The notes below the pieces were generated by a model. That model made no database searches, was not told the DNA's origin, and worked only from the letters and a program-made list of their open reading frames with translations. 64,000 nucleotides of DNA from Flectonema sp. DT1601 (lineage: Eukaryota > Euglenozoa > Diplonemea > Diplonemida > Diplonemidae): the NCBI GenBank assembly GCA_964019425.1, contig OZ025862.1, positions 186,001 to 250,000 on the forward strand, read 5' to 3'. This document shows, one piece after another, positions 22,239-34,970 of the stretch. Position numbers and translations under genes: made by a program. The stretch's first letter is position 1. Every line of letters begins with the position of its first letter.

Positions 22239-22440
22239 GTAACAGTGTTTTTTTAGGTTGTTGTTGCATTTTCCCAATTTCTTTTCGCCCCCTTGCGGGC
22301 TGACCTCGGTGTTTTTTCAATGCGCGGGGGGGTGTCTTTCACCCTGTAATTTTTTTGTATTTTCCCCCACACCCCTTTTCCCCTTTGTCAATTTTTTCAA
22401 TTTTTCTCAAAAACAGGGTTTTTGGCCTCTTATTAGAGGG

Positions 22441-24317
22441 TTAAAGAAAAAAAACGGAAAATAGAAATTAGTCAACAAAGTCGAACAATAAAAAAAAACA
22501 ATGATAACATTGTTTATTCTTTTTTTATTTTTTTTTTTTTATATTCTTTTTTATTAATTTTGAAAAAAAAAAACAATCAGTTTAGCGTCTTGACCAGGAC
22601 GGAAAATAGAAAGTGATCGACATAGTCGATCGATAAAAAAACAATGATAACATTGTTTATTCTTTTTTTTTATTTTAAATTCTTTTTACTTATTTTTTAA
22701 AGAAAAAAAAACGGAAAATAGAAATTAGTCAACAAAGTCGAACAATAAAAAAAACAATGATAACATTGTTTATTCTTTTTTTTGTATTTTTTTATATTCT
22801 TTTTTATTAATTTTGAAGAAAAAAAACAATCAGTTTAGCGTCTTGACCAGGACGGAAAATAGAAAGTGATCGACATAGTCGATCGATAAAAAAACAATGA
22901 TAACATTGTTTATTCTTTTTTTTATTTTAAATTCTTTTTATTTATTTTTTAAAGAAAAAAAAACGGAAAATAAAAATTAGTCAACAAAGTCGAACAATAA
23001 AAAAAACAATGATAACATTGTTTATTCTTTTTTTTTTTTTTTTTTTTTATATTCTTTTTTATTAATTTTGAAAAAAAAAACAATCAGTTTAGCGTCTTGA
23101 CCAGGACGGAAAATAGAAAGTAATCGACATAGTCGATCGATAAAAAAACAATGATAACATTGTTTATTCTTTTTTTTTTTTTTTTTTTTTTTTTAATATT
23201 CTTTTTTATTAATTTTGAAAAAAAAACAATCAGTTTAGCGTCTTGACCAGGACGGAAAATAGAAAGTGATCGACATAGTCGATCGATAAAAAAACAATGA
23301 TAACATTGTTTATTCTTTTTTTTTATTTTAAATTCTTTTTATTTATTTTTTAAAGAAAAAAAAACGGAAAATAGAAATTAGTCAACAAAGTCGAACAATA
23401 AAAAAAACAATGATAACATTGTTTATTCTTTTTTTTTTTTTTTTTTTTTTATATTCTTTTTTATTAATTTTGAAAAAAAAAACAATCAGTTTAGCGTCTT
23501 GACCAGGACGGAAAATAGAAAGTAATCGACATAGTCGATCGATAAAAAAACAATGATAACATTGTTTATTCTTTTTTTTTTTTTTTTTTTTTTTTTATAT
23601 TCTTTTTTATTAATTTTGAAAAAAAAACAATCAGTTTAGCGTCTTGACCAGGACGGAAAATAGAAAGTGATCGACATAGTCGATCGATAAAAAAACAATG
23701 ATAACATTGTTTATTCTTTTTTTTTATTTTAAATTCTTTTTATTTATTCTTTAAAGAAAAGAAACGGAAAATAGAAATTAGTCGACAAAGTCGAACGATA
23801 AAAAAAAAACAATGATAACATTGTTTATTCTTTTTTTTTTTTTTTTTTATATTCTTTTTTATTAATTTTGAAAAAAAAAACAATCAGTTTAGCGTCTTGA
23901 CTAGGACGGAAAATAGAAAGTGATCGACATAGTCGATCGATAAAAAAACAATGATAACATTGTTTATTCTTTTTTTTTATTTTAAATTCTTTTTATTTAT
24001 TCTTTAAAGAAAAGAAACGGAAAATAGAAATTAGTCGACAAAGTCGAACGATAAAAAAAAACAATGATAACATTGTTTATTCTTTTTTTTTTTTTTTTTT
24101 TATATTCTTTTTTATTAATTTTGAAAAAAAAAACAATCAGTTTAGCGTCTTGACCAGGACGGAAAATAGAAAGTGATCGACATAGTCGATCGATAAAAAA
24201 ACAGTGATAACATTGTTTATTCTTTTTTTTATTTTAAATTCTTTTTATTTATTTTTTAAAGAAAAAAAACGGAAAATAGAAATTAGTCAACAAAGTCGAA
24301 CAATAAAAAAAAACAAT
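22441..24317 (+). repeat. H-array 3, part b
   Basis: Continues the interrupted monomer directly after TTAA (TTAAAGAAAAAAAACGG). A/B dimers follow, many with the CAACAAAG...AACAAT B variant. The dimer order closely resembles 18.9-20.3 kb. Confidence 0.94.
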
Positions 24318-25745
24318 GAGTTGAATTTCCAGGTGAGATTTGGACTGTTAGCTTTTGGCTAAGGCCCTCCCTGAAGAGCAAGAACAAAAAAACTACTCAC
24401 ACCTGAAGAAAACATACACAAAGAACACACTGTAAGCTGTGTGTGTATTTTGTGTTTGTCACAACAGGAGAGAAAAGAAAGAATGTCAAGGTTGGTCACC
24501 TTGCCTATCAACGCACAACATTGGTGGTCTCTACTAGACCCTGAGTGATCCCACTGGATCTCTCATCGTTCATAGTACCCTGTGTGAAGTTATAAAATCA
24601 AAGGTAAACTATGAACTACAAATGACTTAGCCTGTTATTATAATGCCACAGGCAGGCCCTGCATTCAGCAACTATCCAGCAGTGCTTGGATGTCCTGATC
24701 TTCTTCTAAAAAAAAGAAAGAAAAACAAAACTGTAGCTGGGATCACTCAGGATCAACAGACTACCAATGCTACCTGTTGTACTTGCTCACTATGGGGGGT
24801 GATGCCAAACACCCAGAAGTACTTAACTACTTTCCTTCTTGCTGCCCAGGAGTTTCTGACCAGAACTAATAGAAAATAAAAAGTAGATGGGAAACAATAA
24901 AAAGTAAAATGGATATAACTGAAGTTAAACGAGTTGAATTTCCAGGTGAGATTTGGACTGTTAGCTTTTGGCTAAGGCCCTCCCTGAAGAGCAAGAACAA
25001 AAAAACTACTCACACCTGAAGAAAACATACACAAAGAACACACTGTAAGCTGTGTGTGTATTTTGTGTTTGTCACAACAGGAGAGAAAAGAAAGAATGTC
25101 AAGGTTGGTCACCTTGCCTATCAACGCACAACATTGGTGGTCTCTACTAGACCCTGAGTGATCCCACTGGATCTCTCATCGTTCATAGTACCCTATGTGA
25201 AGTTATAAAATCAAAGGTAAACTATGAACTACAAATGACTTAGCCTGTTATTATAATTCCACAGGCAGGCCCTGCATTCAGCAACTATCCAGCAGTGCTT
25301 GAATGTCCTGATCTTCTTCTAAAAAAAAGAAAGAAAAACAAAACTGTAGCTGGGATCACTCGGGATCAACAGACTACCAATGCTACCTGTTGTACTTGCT
25401 CACTATGGGGGGTGATGCCAAACACCCAGAAGTACTAAACTGCTTTCCTTCTTGCTGCCCAGGGGTTTCTGACCAGAACTAATAGAAAATAAAAACAGAT
25501 GGGAAACAATAAAAAGTAAAATGAATATAACTGAAGTTAAACAAGAATGTTGGTCCTAGACAAGACCTTAAACTGACTAACCGGTCTTAATTTTAACTAA
25601 GTGTTAACCTAGTTTCCTAGTTTCTAATATGAAATCTTTTTCTTTTTTTTTCTTTTTGAACAAAATGTAATTATTAATGTAAAAAAATGAAGAAACAGAC
25701 CAGAACAGATAGAGAATAAAAAAGAAAAGATAATTGCAAGAGTTA
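24318..25745 (-). repeat. U block 1: two short U-repeats in tandem plus hairpin segment
   Basis: Copies at 24,318-24,930 and 24,931-25,542, each starting GAGTTGAATTTCC. Then comes a ~200-bp segment with GGTCCTAGACAAGACC and CTAATATGAAATC, which joins the array at AGAGTTA|TAACATTG. The second copy has a variant reading TTATAATTCCACAGG where others have ATGCC. Confidence 0.92.
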
Positions 25746-26757
25746 TAACATTGTTTATTCTTTTTTTATTTTTTTTTTTTTATATTCTTTTTTATTAATT
25801 TTGAAAAAAAAAAACAATCAGTTTAGCGTCTTGACCAGGACGGAAAATAGAAAGTGATCGACATAGTCGATCGATAAAAAAACAATGATAACATTGTTTA
25901 TTCTTTTTTTTTATTTTAAATTCTTTTTATTTATTTTTTAAAGAAAAAAAAACGGAAAATAGAAATTAGTCAACAAAGTCGAACAATAAAAAAAACAATG
26001 ATAACATTGTTTATTCTTTTTTTTTTTTTTTTTTTTTTATATTCTTTTTTATTAATTTTGAAAAAAAAAACAATCAGTTTAGCGTCTTGACCAGGACGGA
26101 AAATAGAAAGTAATCGACATAGTCGATCGATAAAAAAACAATGATAACATTGTTTATTCTTTTTTTTTTTTTTTTTTTTTTTTATATTCTTTTTTATTAA
26201 TTTTGAAAAAAAAACAATCAGTTTAGCGTCTTGACCAGGACGGAAAATAGAAAGTGATCGACATAGTCGATCGATAAAAAAACAATGATAACATTGTTTA
26301 TTCTTTTTTTTTATTTTAAATTCTTTTTATTTATTCTTTAAAGAAAAGAAACGGAAAATAGAAATTAGTCGACAAAGTCGAACGATAAAAAAAAAACAAT
26401 GATAACATTGTTTATTCTTTTTTTTTTTTTTTTTTATATTCTTTTTTATTAATTTTGAAAAAAAAAACAATCAGTTTAGCGTCTTGACTAGGACGGAAAA
26501 TAGAAAGTGATCGACATAGTCGATCGATAAAAAAACAATGATAACATTGTTTATTCTTTTTTTTTATTTTAAATTCTTTTTATTTATTCTTTAAAGAAAA
26601 GAAACGGAAAATAGAAATTAGTCGACAAAGTCGAACGATAAAAAAAAACAATGATAACATTGTTTATTCTTTTTTTTTTTTTTTTTTTATATTCTTTTTT
26701 ATTAATTTTGAAAAAAAAAACAATCAGTTTAGCGTCTTGACCAGGACGGAGCTGAAT
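25746..26757 (+). repeat. H-array 3, part c
   Basis: A/B dimers. Broken inside hairpin H1 (CAGGACGGA) by the L-module that follows. Confidence 0.93.
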
Positions 26758-27148
26758 TTCGATAAGTGGGAAGTAACGGACTGGGAGCTTTTGGCTCCTG
26801 CCCTATTCCCGACGTAAACTTTCTTTTTATTTTTTTTTTTTTTTTAACAGGCCCAAAGGGCGACAATGATGGTTGCTGACCAAGGAATAATATTCAAATG
26901 AATTTTCGTTTCAAAGAAACGAACAGAATTAAGAGAGAGGTAGAGAAAAAAAAAAAAAAAAAAAAAAAGAAAGAATAGAAAAAAAATATGAAGAGGAAAT
27001 AATCAAACATGAAAAAAAAAAAAAAAATAAAATATAAATAAAAAACGTTGTATGAAAAAGGAAAAAAAGAAAAAAAAAAGACCAGAAAAGGAAAGAGAAA
27101 ATGAAAAGGTATAATATTATTGTGGGGATATGAGGATAGCAGGGAGAT

Positions 27149-27186
<38 letters not shown>

Positions 27187-27205
27187 TTATTATTTAAAAA
27201 AAGGA
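26758..27205 (+). repeat. L-module, copy 5, inside array
   Basis: Starts GCTGAATTTCGATAAGTGG immediately after a truncated A monomer. It continues through purine tracts and GCAGGGAGATGCTC into new A monomers, so here an array-leader junction replaces the usual upstream sequence. Confidence 0.88.
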
Positions 27206-27439
27206 AACAATCAGTTTAGCGTCTCGATCAGGACGGAAAATAGAAATTAATCGACATAGTCGATCGATAGAAAAAAAACAATGATAACATTGTTTATTCC
27301 TTTTTTTTTTTTTTTTTTTTATTCTTTTTATTTATTTTTAAAGAAAAAACAATCAGTTTAGCGTCCTGACCAGGACGGAAAATTGAAAGTGATCCACATA
27401 GTCGATCGATAGAAAAAAGACAATGATAACATTGTTTAT

Positions 27440-27472
<33 letters not shown>

Positions 27473-27724
27473 CTTTTAATTATTTTAAAGAAAAAACAAT
27501 CAGTTTAGCGTCTTGACCAGGACGGAAAATAGAAAGTGATCGACATAGTCGATCGATAAAAAACAATGATAACATTGTTTATTCCTTTTTTTTTTTTTTT
27601 TTTTTATTCTTTTTATTTATTTTTAAAGAAAAAACAATCAGTTTAGCGTCCTGACCAGGACGGAAAATTGAAAGTGATCCACATAGTCGATCGATAGAAA
27701 AAAGACAATGATAACATTGTTTAT

Positions 27725-27757
<33 letters not shown>

Positions 27758-27965
27758 CTTTTAATTATTTTAAAGAAAAAACAATCAGTTTAGCGTCTTG
27801 ACCAGGACGGAAAATAGAAAGTGATCGACATAGTCGATCGATAAAAAAACAGTGATAACATTGTTTATTCTTTTTTTTATTTTAAATTCTTTTTATTTAT
27901 TTTTTAAAGAAAAAAAACGGAAAATAGAAATTAGTCAACAAAGTCGAACAATAAAAAAAAACAAT
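27206..27965 (+). repeat. H-array 3, part d
   Basis: Mostly A monomers, including two adjacent near-identical pairs with GATCCACATAGTCGAT (a change in H2) and AAAAAAGACAATG. Ends ...AACAAT at the next U block. Confidence 0.92.
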
Positions 27966-29393
27966 GAGTTGAATTTCCAGGTGAGATTTGGACTGTTAGC
28001 TTTTGGCTAAGGCCCTCCCTGAAGAGCAAGAACAAAAAAACTACTCACACCTGAAGAAAACATACACAAAGAACACACTGTAAGCTGTGTGTGTATTTTG
28101 TGTTTGTCACAACAGGAGAGAAAAGAAAGAATGTCAAGGTTGGTCACCTTGCCTATCAACGCACAACATTGGTGGTCTCTACTAGACCCTGAGTGATCCC
28201 ACTGGATCTCTCATCGTTCATAGTACCCTGTGTGAAGTTATAAAATCAAAGGTAAACTATGAACTACAAATGACTTAGCCTGTTATTATAATGCCACAGG
28301 CAGGCCCTGCATTCAGCAACTATCCAGCAGTGCTTGGATGTCCTGATCTTCTTCTAAAAAAAAGAAAGAAAAACAAAACTGTAGCTGGGATCACTCAGGA
28401 TCAACAGACTACCAATGCTACCTGTTGTACTTGCTCACTATGGGGGGTGATGCCAAACACCCAGAAGTACTTAACTACTTTCCTTCTTGCTGCCCAGGAG
28501 TTTCTGACCAGAACTAATAGAAAATAAAAAGTAGATGGGAAACAATAAAAAGTAAAATGGATATAACTGAAGTTAAACGAGTTGAATTTCCAGGTGAGAT
28601 TTGGACTGTTAGCTTTTGGCTAAGGCCCTCCCTGAAGAGCAAGAACAAAAAAACTACTCACACCTGAAGAAAACATACACAAAGAACACACTGTAAGCTG
28701 TGTGTGTATTTTGTGTTTGTCACAACAGGAGAGAAAAGAAAGAATGTCAAGGTTGGTCACCTTGCCTATCAACGCACAACATTGGTGGTCTCTACTAGAC
28801 CCTGAGTGATCCCACTGGATCTCTCATCGTTCATAGTACCCTATGTGAAGTTATAAAATCAAAGGTAAACTATGAACTACAAATGACTTAGCCTGTTATT
28901 ATAATGCCACAGGCAGGCCCTGCATTCAGCAACTATCCAGCAGTGCTTGAATGTCCTGATCTTCTTCTAAAAAAAAGAAAGAAAAACAAAACTGTAGCTG
29001 GGATCACTCGGGATCAACAGACTACCAATGCTACCTGTTGTACTTGCTCACTATGGGGGGTGATGCCAAACACCCAGAAGTACTAAACTGCTTTCCTTCT
29101 TGCTGCCCAGGGGTTTCTGACCAGAACTAATAGAAAATAAAAACAGATGGGAAACAATAAAAAGTAAAATGAATATAACTGAAGTTAAACAAGAATGTTG
29201 GTCCTAGACAAGACCTTAAACTGACTAACCGGTCTTAATTTTAACTAAGTGTTAACCTAGTTTCCTAGTTTCTAATATGAAATCTTTTTCTTTTTTTTTC
29301 TTTTTGAACAAAATGTAATTATTAATGTAAAAAAATGAAGAAACAGACCAGAACAGATAGAGAATAAAAAAGAAAAGATAATTGCAAGAGTTA
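27966..29393 (-). repeat. U block 2
   Basis: Near-identical to U block 1 (two short U copies plus hairpin segment), with the same junctions into the array. Confidence 0.92.
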
Positions 29394-31060
29394 TAACATT
29401 GTTTATTCTTTTTTTATTTTTTTTTTTTTATATTCTTTTTTATTAATTTTGAAAAAAAAAAACAATCAGTTTAGCGTCTTGACCAGGACGGAAAATAGAA
29501 AGTGATCGACATAGTCGATCGATAAAAAAACAATGATAACATTGTTTATTCTTTTTTTTTATTTTAAATTCTTTTTATTTATATTTTAAAGAAAAAAAAA
29601 CGGAAAATAGAAATTAGTCAACAAAGTCGAACAATAAAAAAAACAATGATAACATTGTTTATTCTTTTTTTTTTTTTTTTTTTTTTATATTCTTTTTTAT
29701 TAATTTTGAAAAAAAAAACAATCAGTTTAGCGTCTTGACCAGGACGGAAAATAGAAAGTAATCGACATAGTCGATCGATAAAAAAACAATGATAACATTG
29801 TTTATTCTTTTTTTTTTTTTTTTTTTTTTTTATATTCTTTTTTATTAATTTTGAAAAAAAAACAATCAGTTTAGCGTCTTGACCAGGACGGAAAATAGAA
29901 AGTGATCGACATAGTCGATCGATAAAAAAACAATGATAACATTGTTTATTCTTTTTTTTTATTTTAAATTCTTTTTATTTATTCTTTAAAGAAAAGAAAC
30001 GGAAAATAGAAATTAGTCGACAAAGTCGAACGATAAAAAAAAAACAATGATAACATTGTTTATTCTTTTTTTTTTTTTTTTTTATATTCTTTTTTATTAA
30101 TTTTGAAAAAAAAAACAATCAGTTTAGCGTCTTGACTAGGACGGAAAATAGAAAGTGATCGACATAGTCGATCGATAAAAAAACAATGATAACATTGTTT
30201 ATTCTTTTTTTTTATTTTAAATTCTTTTTATTTATTCTTTAAAGAAAAGAAACGGAAAATAGAAATTAGTCGACAAAGTCGAACGATAAAAAAAAACAAT
30301 GATAACATTGTTTATTCTTTTTTTTTTTTTTTTTTTATATTCTTTTTTATTAATTTTGAAAAAAAAAACAATCAGTTTAGCGTCTTGACCAGGACGGAAA
30401 ATAGAAAGTGATCGACATAGTCGATCGATAAAAAAACAGTGATAACATTGTTTATTCTTTTTTTTATTTTAAATTCTTTTTATTTATTTTTTAAAGAAAA
30501 AAAACGGAAAATAGAAATTAGTCAACAAAGTCGAACAATAAAAAAAAACAATGATAACATTGTTTATTCTTTTTTTATTTTTTTTTTTTTATATTCTTTT
30601 TTATTAATTTTGAAAAAAAAAAACAATCAGTTTAGCGTCTTGACCAGGACGGAAAATAGAAAGTGATCGACATAGTCGATCGATAAAAAAACAATGATAA
30701 CATTGTTTATTCTTTTTTTTTATTTTAAATTCTTTTTATTTATTCTTTAAAGAAAAGAAACGGAAAATAGAAATTAGTCGACAAAGTCGAACGATAAAAA
30801 AAAACAATGATAACATTGTTTATTCTTTTTTTTTTTTTTTTTTTATATTCTTTTTTATTAATTTTGAAAAAAAAAACAATCAGTTTAGCGTCTTGACCAG
30901 GACGGAAAATAGAAAGTGATCGACATAGTCGATCGATAAAAAAACAGTGATAACATTGTTTATTCTTTTTTTTATTTTAAATTCTTTTTATTTATTTTTT
31001 AAAGAAAAAAAACGGAAAATAGAAATTAGTCAACAAAGTCGAACAATAAAAAAAAACAAT
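29394..31060 (+). repeat. H-array 3, part e
   Basis: A/B dimers. Contains the private variant TTTATATTTTAAAG near 29,580 that is repeated at 32,677, marking a segmental duplication. Includes empty piggyBac-type target sites (TTTTTTAAAGAAAAAAAACGG). Confidence 0.93.
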
Positions 31061-32486
31061 GAGTTGAATTTCCAGGTGAGATTTGGACTGTTAGCTTTTG
31101 GCTAAGGCCCTCCCTGAAGAGCAAGAACAAAAAAACTACTCACACCTGAAGAAAACATACACAAAGAACACACTGTAAGCTGTGTGTGTATTTTGTGTTT
31201 GTCACAACAGGAGAGAAAAGAAAGAATGTCAAGGTTGGTCACCTTGCCTATCAACGCACAACATTGGTGGTCTCTACTAGACCCTGAGTGATCCCACTGG
31301 ATCTCTCATCGTTCATAGTACCCTGTGTGAAGTTATAAAATCAAAGGTAAACTATGAACTACAAATGACTTAGCCTGTTATTATAATGCCACAGGCAGGC
31401 CCTGCATTCAGCAACTATCCAGCAGTGCTTGGATGTCCTGATCTTCTTCTAAAAAAAAGAAAGAAAAACAAAACTGTAGCTGGGATCACTCAGGATCAAC
31501 AGACTACCAATGCTACCTGTTGTACTTGCTCACTATGGGGGGTGATGCCAAACACCCAGAAGTACTTAACTACTTTCCTTCTTGCTGCCCAGGAGTTTCT
31601 GACCAGAACTAATAGAAAATAAAAAGTAGATGGGAAACAATAAAAAGTAAAATGGATATAACTGAAGTTAAACGAGTTGAATTTCCAGGTGAGATTTGGA
31701 CTGTTAGCTTTTGGCTAAGGCCCTCCCTGAAGAGCAAGAACAAAAAAACTACTCACACCTGAAGAAAACATACACAAAGAACACACTGTAAGCTGTGTGT
31801 GTATTTTGTGTTTGTCACAACAGGAGAGAAAAGAAAGAATGTCAAGGTTGGTCACCTTGCCTATCAACGCACAACATTGGTGGTCTCTACTAGACCCTGA
31901 GTGATCCCACTGGATCTCTCATCGTTCATAGTACCCTATGTGAAGTTATAAAATCAAAGGTAAACTATGAACTACAAATGACTTAGCCTGTTATTATAAT
32001 GCCACAGGCAGGCCCTGCATTCAGCAACTATCCAGCAGTGCTTGAATGTCCTGATCTTCTTCTAAAAAAAAGAAAGAAAAACAAAACTGTAGCTGGGATC
32101 ACTCGGGATCAACAGACTACCAATGCTACCTGTTGTACTTGCTCACTATGGGGGGTGATGCCAAACACCCAGAAGTACTAAACTGCTTTCCTTCTTGCTG
32201 CCCAGGGGTTTCTGACCAGAACTAATAGAAAATAAAAACAGATGGGAAACAATAAAAAGTAAAATGAATATAACTGAAGTTAAACAAGAATGTTGGTCCT
32301 AGACAAGACCTTAAACTGACTAACCGGTCTTAATTTTAACTAAGTGTTAACCTAGTTTCCTAGTTTCTAATATGAAATCTTTTTCTTTTTTTTTCTTTTT
32401 GAACAAAATGTAATTATTAATGTAAAAAAATGAAGAAACAGACCAGAACAGATAGAGAATAAAAAAGAAAAGATAATTGCAAGAGT
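31061..32486 (-). repeat. U block 3
   Basis: Same structure and junctions as blocks 1 and 2, displaced about 3.1 kb from block 2. Confidence 0.92.
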
Positions 32487-34155
32487 TATAACATTGTTTA
32501 TTCTTTTTTTATTTTTTTTTTTTTATATTCTTTTTTATTAATTTTGAAAAAAAAAAACAATCAGTTTAGCGTCTTGACCAGGACGGAAAATAGAAAGTGA
32601 TCGACATAGTCGATCGATAAAAAAACAATGATAACATTGTTTATTCTTTTTTTTTATTTTAAATTCTTTTTATTTATATTTTAAAGAAAAAAAAACGGAA
32701 AATAGAAATTAGTCAACAAAGTCGAACAATAAAAAAAACAATGATAACATTGTTTATTCTTTTTTTTTTTTTTTTTTTTTTATATTCTTTTTTATTAATT
32801 TTGAAAAAAAAAACAATCAGTTTAGCGTCTTGACCAGGACGGAAAATAGAAAGTAATCGACATAGTCGATCGATAAAAAAACAATGATAACATTGTTTAT
32901 TCTTTTTTTTTTTTTTTTTTTTTTTTATATTCTTTTTTATTAATTTTGAAAAAAAAACAATCAGTTTAGCGTCTTGACCAGGACGGAAAATAGAAAGTGA
33001 TCGACATAGTCGATCGATAAAAAAACAATGATAACATTGTTTATTCTTTTTTTTTATTTTAAATTCTTTTTATTTATTCTTTAAAGAAAAGAAACGGAAA
33101 ATAGAAATTAGTCGACAAAGTCGAACGATAAAAAAAAAACAATGATAACATTGTTTATTCTTTTTTTTTTTTTTTTTTATATTCTTTTTTATTAATTTTG
33201 AAAAAAAAAACAATCAGTTTAGCGTCTTGACTAGGACGGAAAATAGAAAGTGATCGACATAGTCGATCGATAAAAAAACAATGATAACATTGTTTATTCT
33301 TTTTTTTTATTTTAAATTCTTTTTATTTATTCTTTAAAGAAAAGAAACGGAAAATAGAAATTAGTCGACAAAGTCGAACGATAAAAAAAAACAATGATAA
33401 CATTGTTTATTCTTTTTTTTTTTTTTTTTTTATATTCTTTTTTATTAATTTTGAAAAAAAAAACAATCAGTTTAGCGTCTTGACCAGGACGGAAAATAGA
33501 AAGTGATCGACATAGTCGATCGATAAAAAAACAGTGATAACATTGTTTATTCTTTTTTTTATTTTAAATTCTTTTTATTTATTTTTTAAAGAATAAAAAC
33601 GGAAAATAGAAATTAGTCAACAAAGTCGAACAATAAAAAAAAACAATGATAACATTGTTTATTCTTTTTTTATTTTTTTTTTTTTATATTCTTTTTTATT
33701 AATTTTGAAAAAAAAAAACAATCAGTTTAGCGTCTTGACCAGGACGGAAAATAGAAAGTAATCGACATAGTCGATCGATAAAAAAACAATGATAACATTG
33801 TTTATTCTTTTTTTTTATTTTAAATTCTTTTTATTTATTCTTTAAAGAAAAGAAACGGAAAATAGAAATTAGTCGACAAAGTCGAACGATAAAAAAAAAC
33901 AATGATAACATTGTTTATTCTTTTTTTTTTTTTTTTTTTATATTCTTTTTTATTAATTTTGAAAAAAAAAACAATCAGTTTAGCGTCTTGACCAGGACGG
34001 AAAATAGAAAGTGATCGACATAGTCGATCGATAAAAAAACAGTGATAACATTGTTTATTCTTTTTTTTATTTTAAATTCTTTTTATTTATTTTTTAAAGA
34101 AAAAAAACGGAAAATAGAAATTAGTCAACAAAGTCGAACAATAAAAAAAAACAAT
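32487..34155 (+). repeat. H-array 3, part f
   Basis: A/B dimers in the same order as part e, with the private change AAAGAATAAAAACGG near 33,590. Confidence 0.93.
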
Positions 34156-34970
34156 GAGTTGAATTTCCAGGTGAGATTTGGACTGTTAGCTTTTGGCTAA
34201 GGCCCTCCCTGAAGAGCAAGAACAAAAAAACTACTCACACCTGAAGAAAACATACACAAAGAACACATTGTAAGCTGTGTGTGTATTTTGTGTTTGTCAC
34301 AACAGGAGAGAAAAGAAAGAATGTCAAGGTTGGTCACCTTGCCTATCAACGCACAACATTGGTGGTCTCTACTAGACCCTGAGTGATCCCACTGGATCTC
34401 TCATCGTTCATAGTACCCTATGTGAAGTTATAAAATCAAAGGTAAACTATGAACTACAAATGACTTAGCCTGTTATTATAATGCCACAGGCAGGCCCTGC
34501 ATTCAGCAACTATCCAGCAGTGCTTGAATGTCCTGATCTTCTTCTAAAAAAAAGAAAGAAAAACAAAACTGTAGCTGGGATCACTCGGGATCAACAGACT
34601 ACCAATGCTACCTGTTGTACTTGCTCACTATGGGGGGTGATGCCAAACACCCAGAAGTACTAAACTGCTTTCCTTCTTGCTGCCCAGGGGTTTCTGACCA
34701 GAACTAATAGAAAATAAAAACAGATGGGAAACAATAAAAAGTAAAATGAATATAACTGAAGTTAAACAAGAATGTTGGTCCTAGACAAGACCTTAAACTG
34801 ACTAACCGGTCTTAATTTTAACTAAGTGTTAACCTAGTTTCCTAGTTTCTAATATGAAATCTTTTTCTTTTTTTTTCTTTTTGAACAAAATGTAATTATT
34901 AATGTAAAAAAATGAAGAAACAGACCAGAACAGATAGAGAATAAAAAAGAAAAGATAATTGCAAGAGTTA
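34156..34970 (-). repeat. U block 4 (single short U-repeat plus hairpin segment)
   Basis: Only the second-type U copy (with TTGAATGTCC and ACTCGGGATC) is present; the first copy is missing compared with blocks 1-3. Otherwise same junctions. Confidence 0.92.

Larger units (their letters stand above)
20309..22440 (+). mobile_element. piggyBac-family DNA transposon, apparently intact (2,132 bp)
   Basis: Flanked by TTAA on both sides (20,305-20,308 and 22,441-22,444). Ends are CCCTTTAA... and the reverse complement of ...TTAGAGGG, giving short imperfect terminal inverted repeats. A 16-bp perfect subterminal inverted repeat, TTGACAAAGGGGAAAA, lies at 20,359-20,374 and inverted at 22,376-22,391, about 50 bp from each end. 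The left end also holds a perfect 20-bp palindrome (20,323-20,342). The insertion lies within a B/A monomer junction of the H-array, and unoccupied copies of the same site occur nearby (for example 30,430-30,540). Confidence 0.95.

Noticed and set aside
24643-24879. Recurring 60-78-codon frames starting MPQAGPAFSNYP in every U-repeat
   Set aside because: They run antisense to the U orientation, include a translated A-tract, and recur only because the DNA repeat recurs. One copy lacks the ATG with no sign of selection. Not a gene family.
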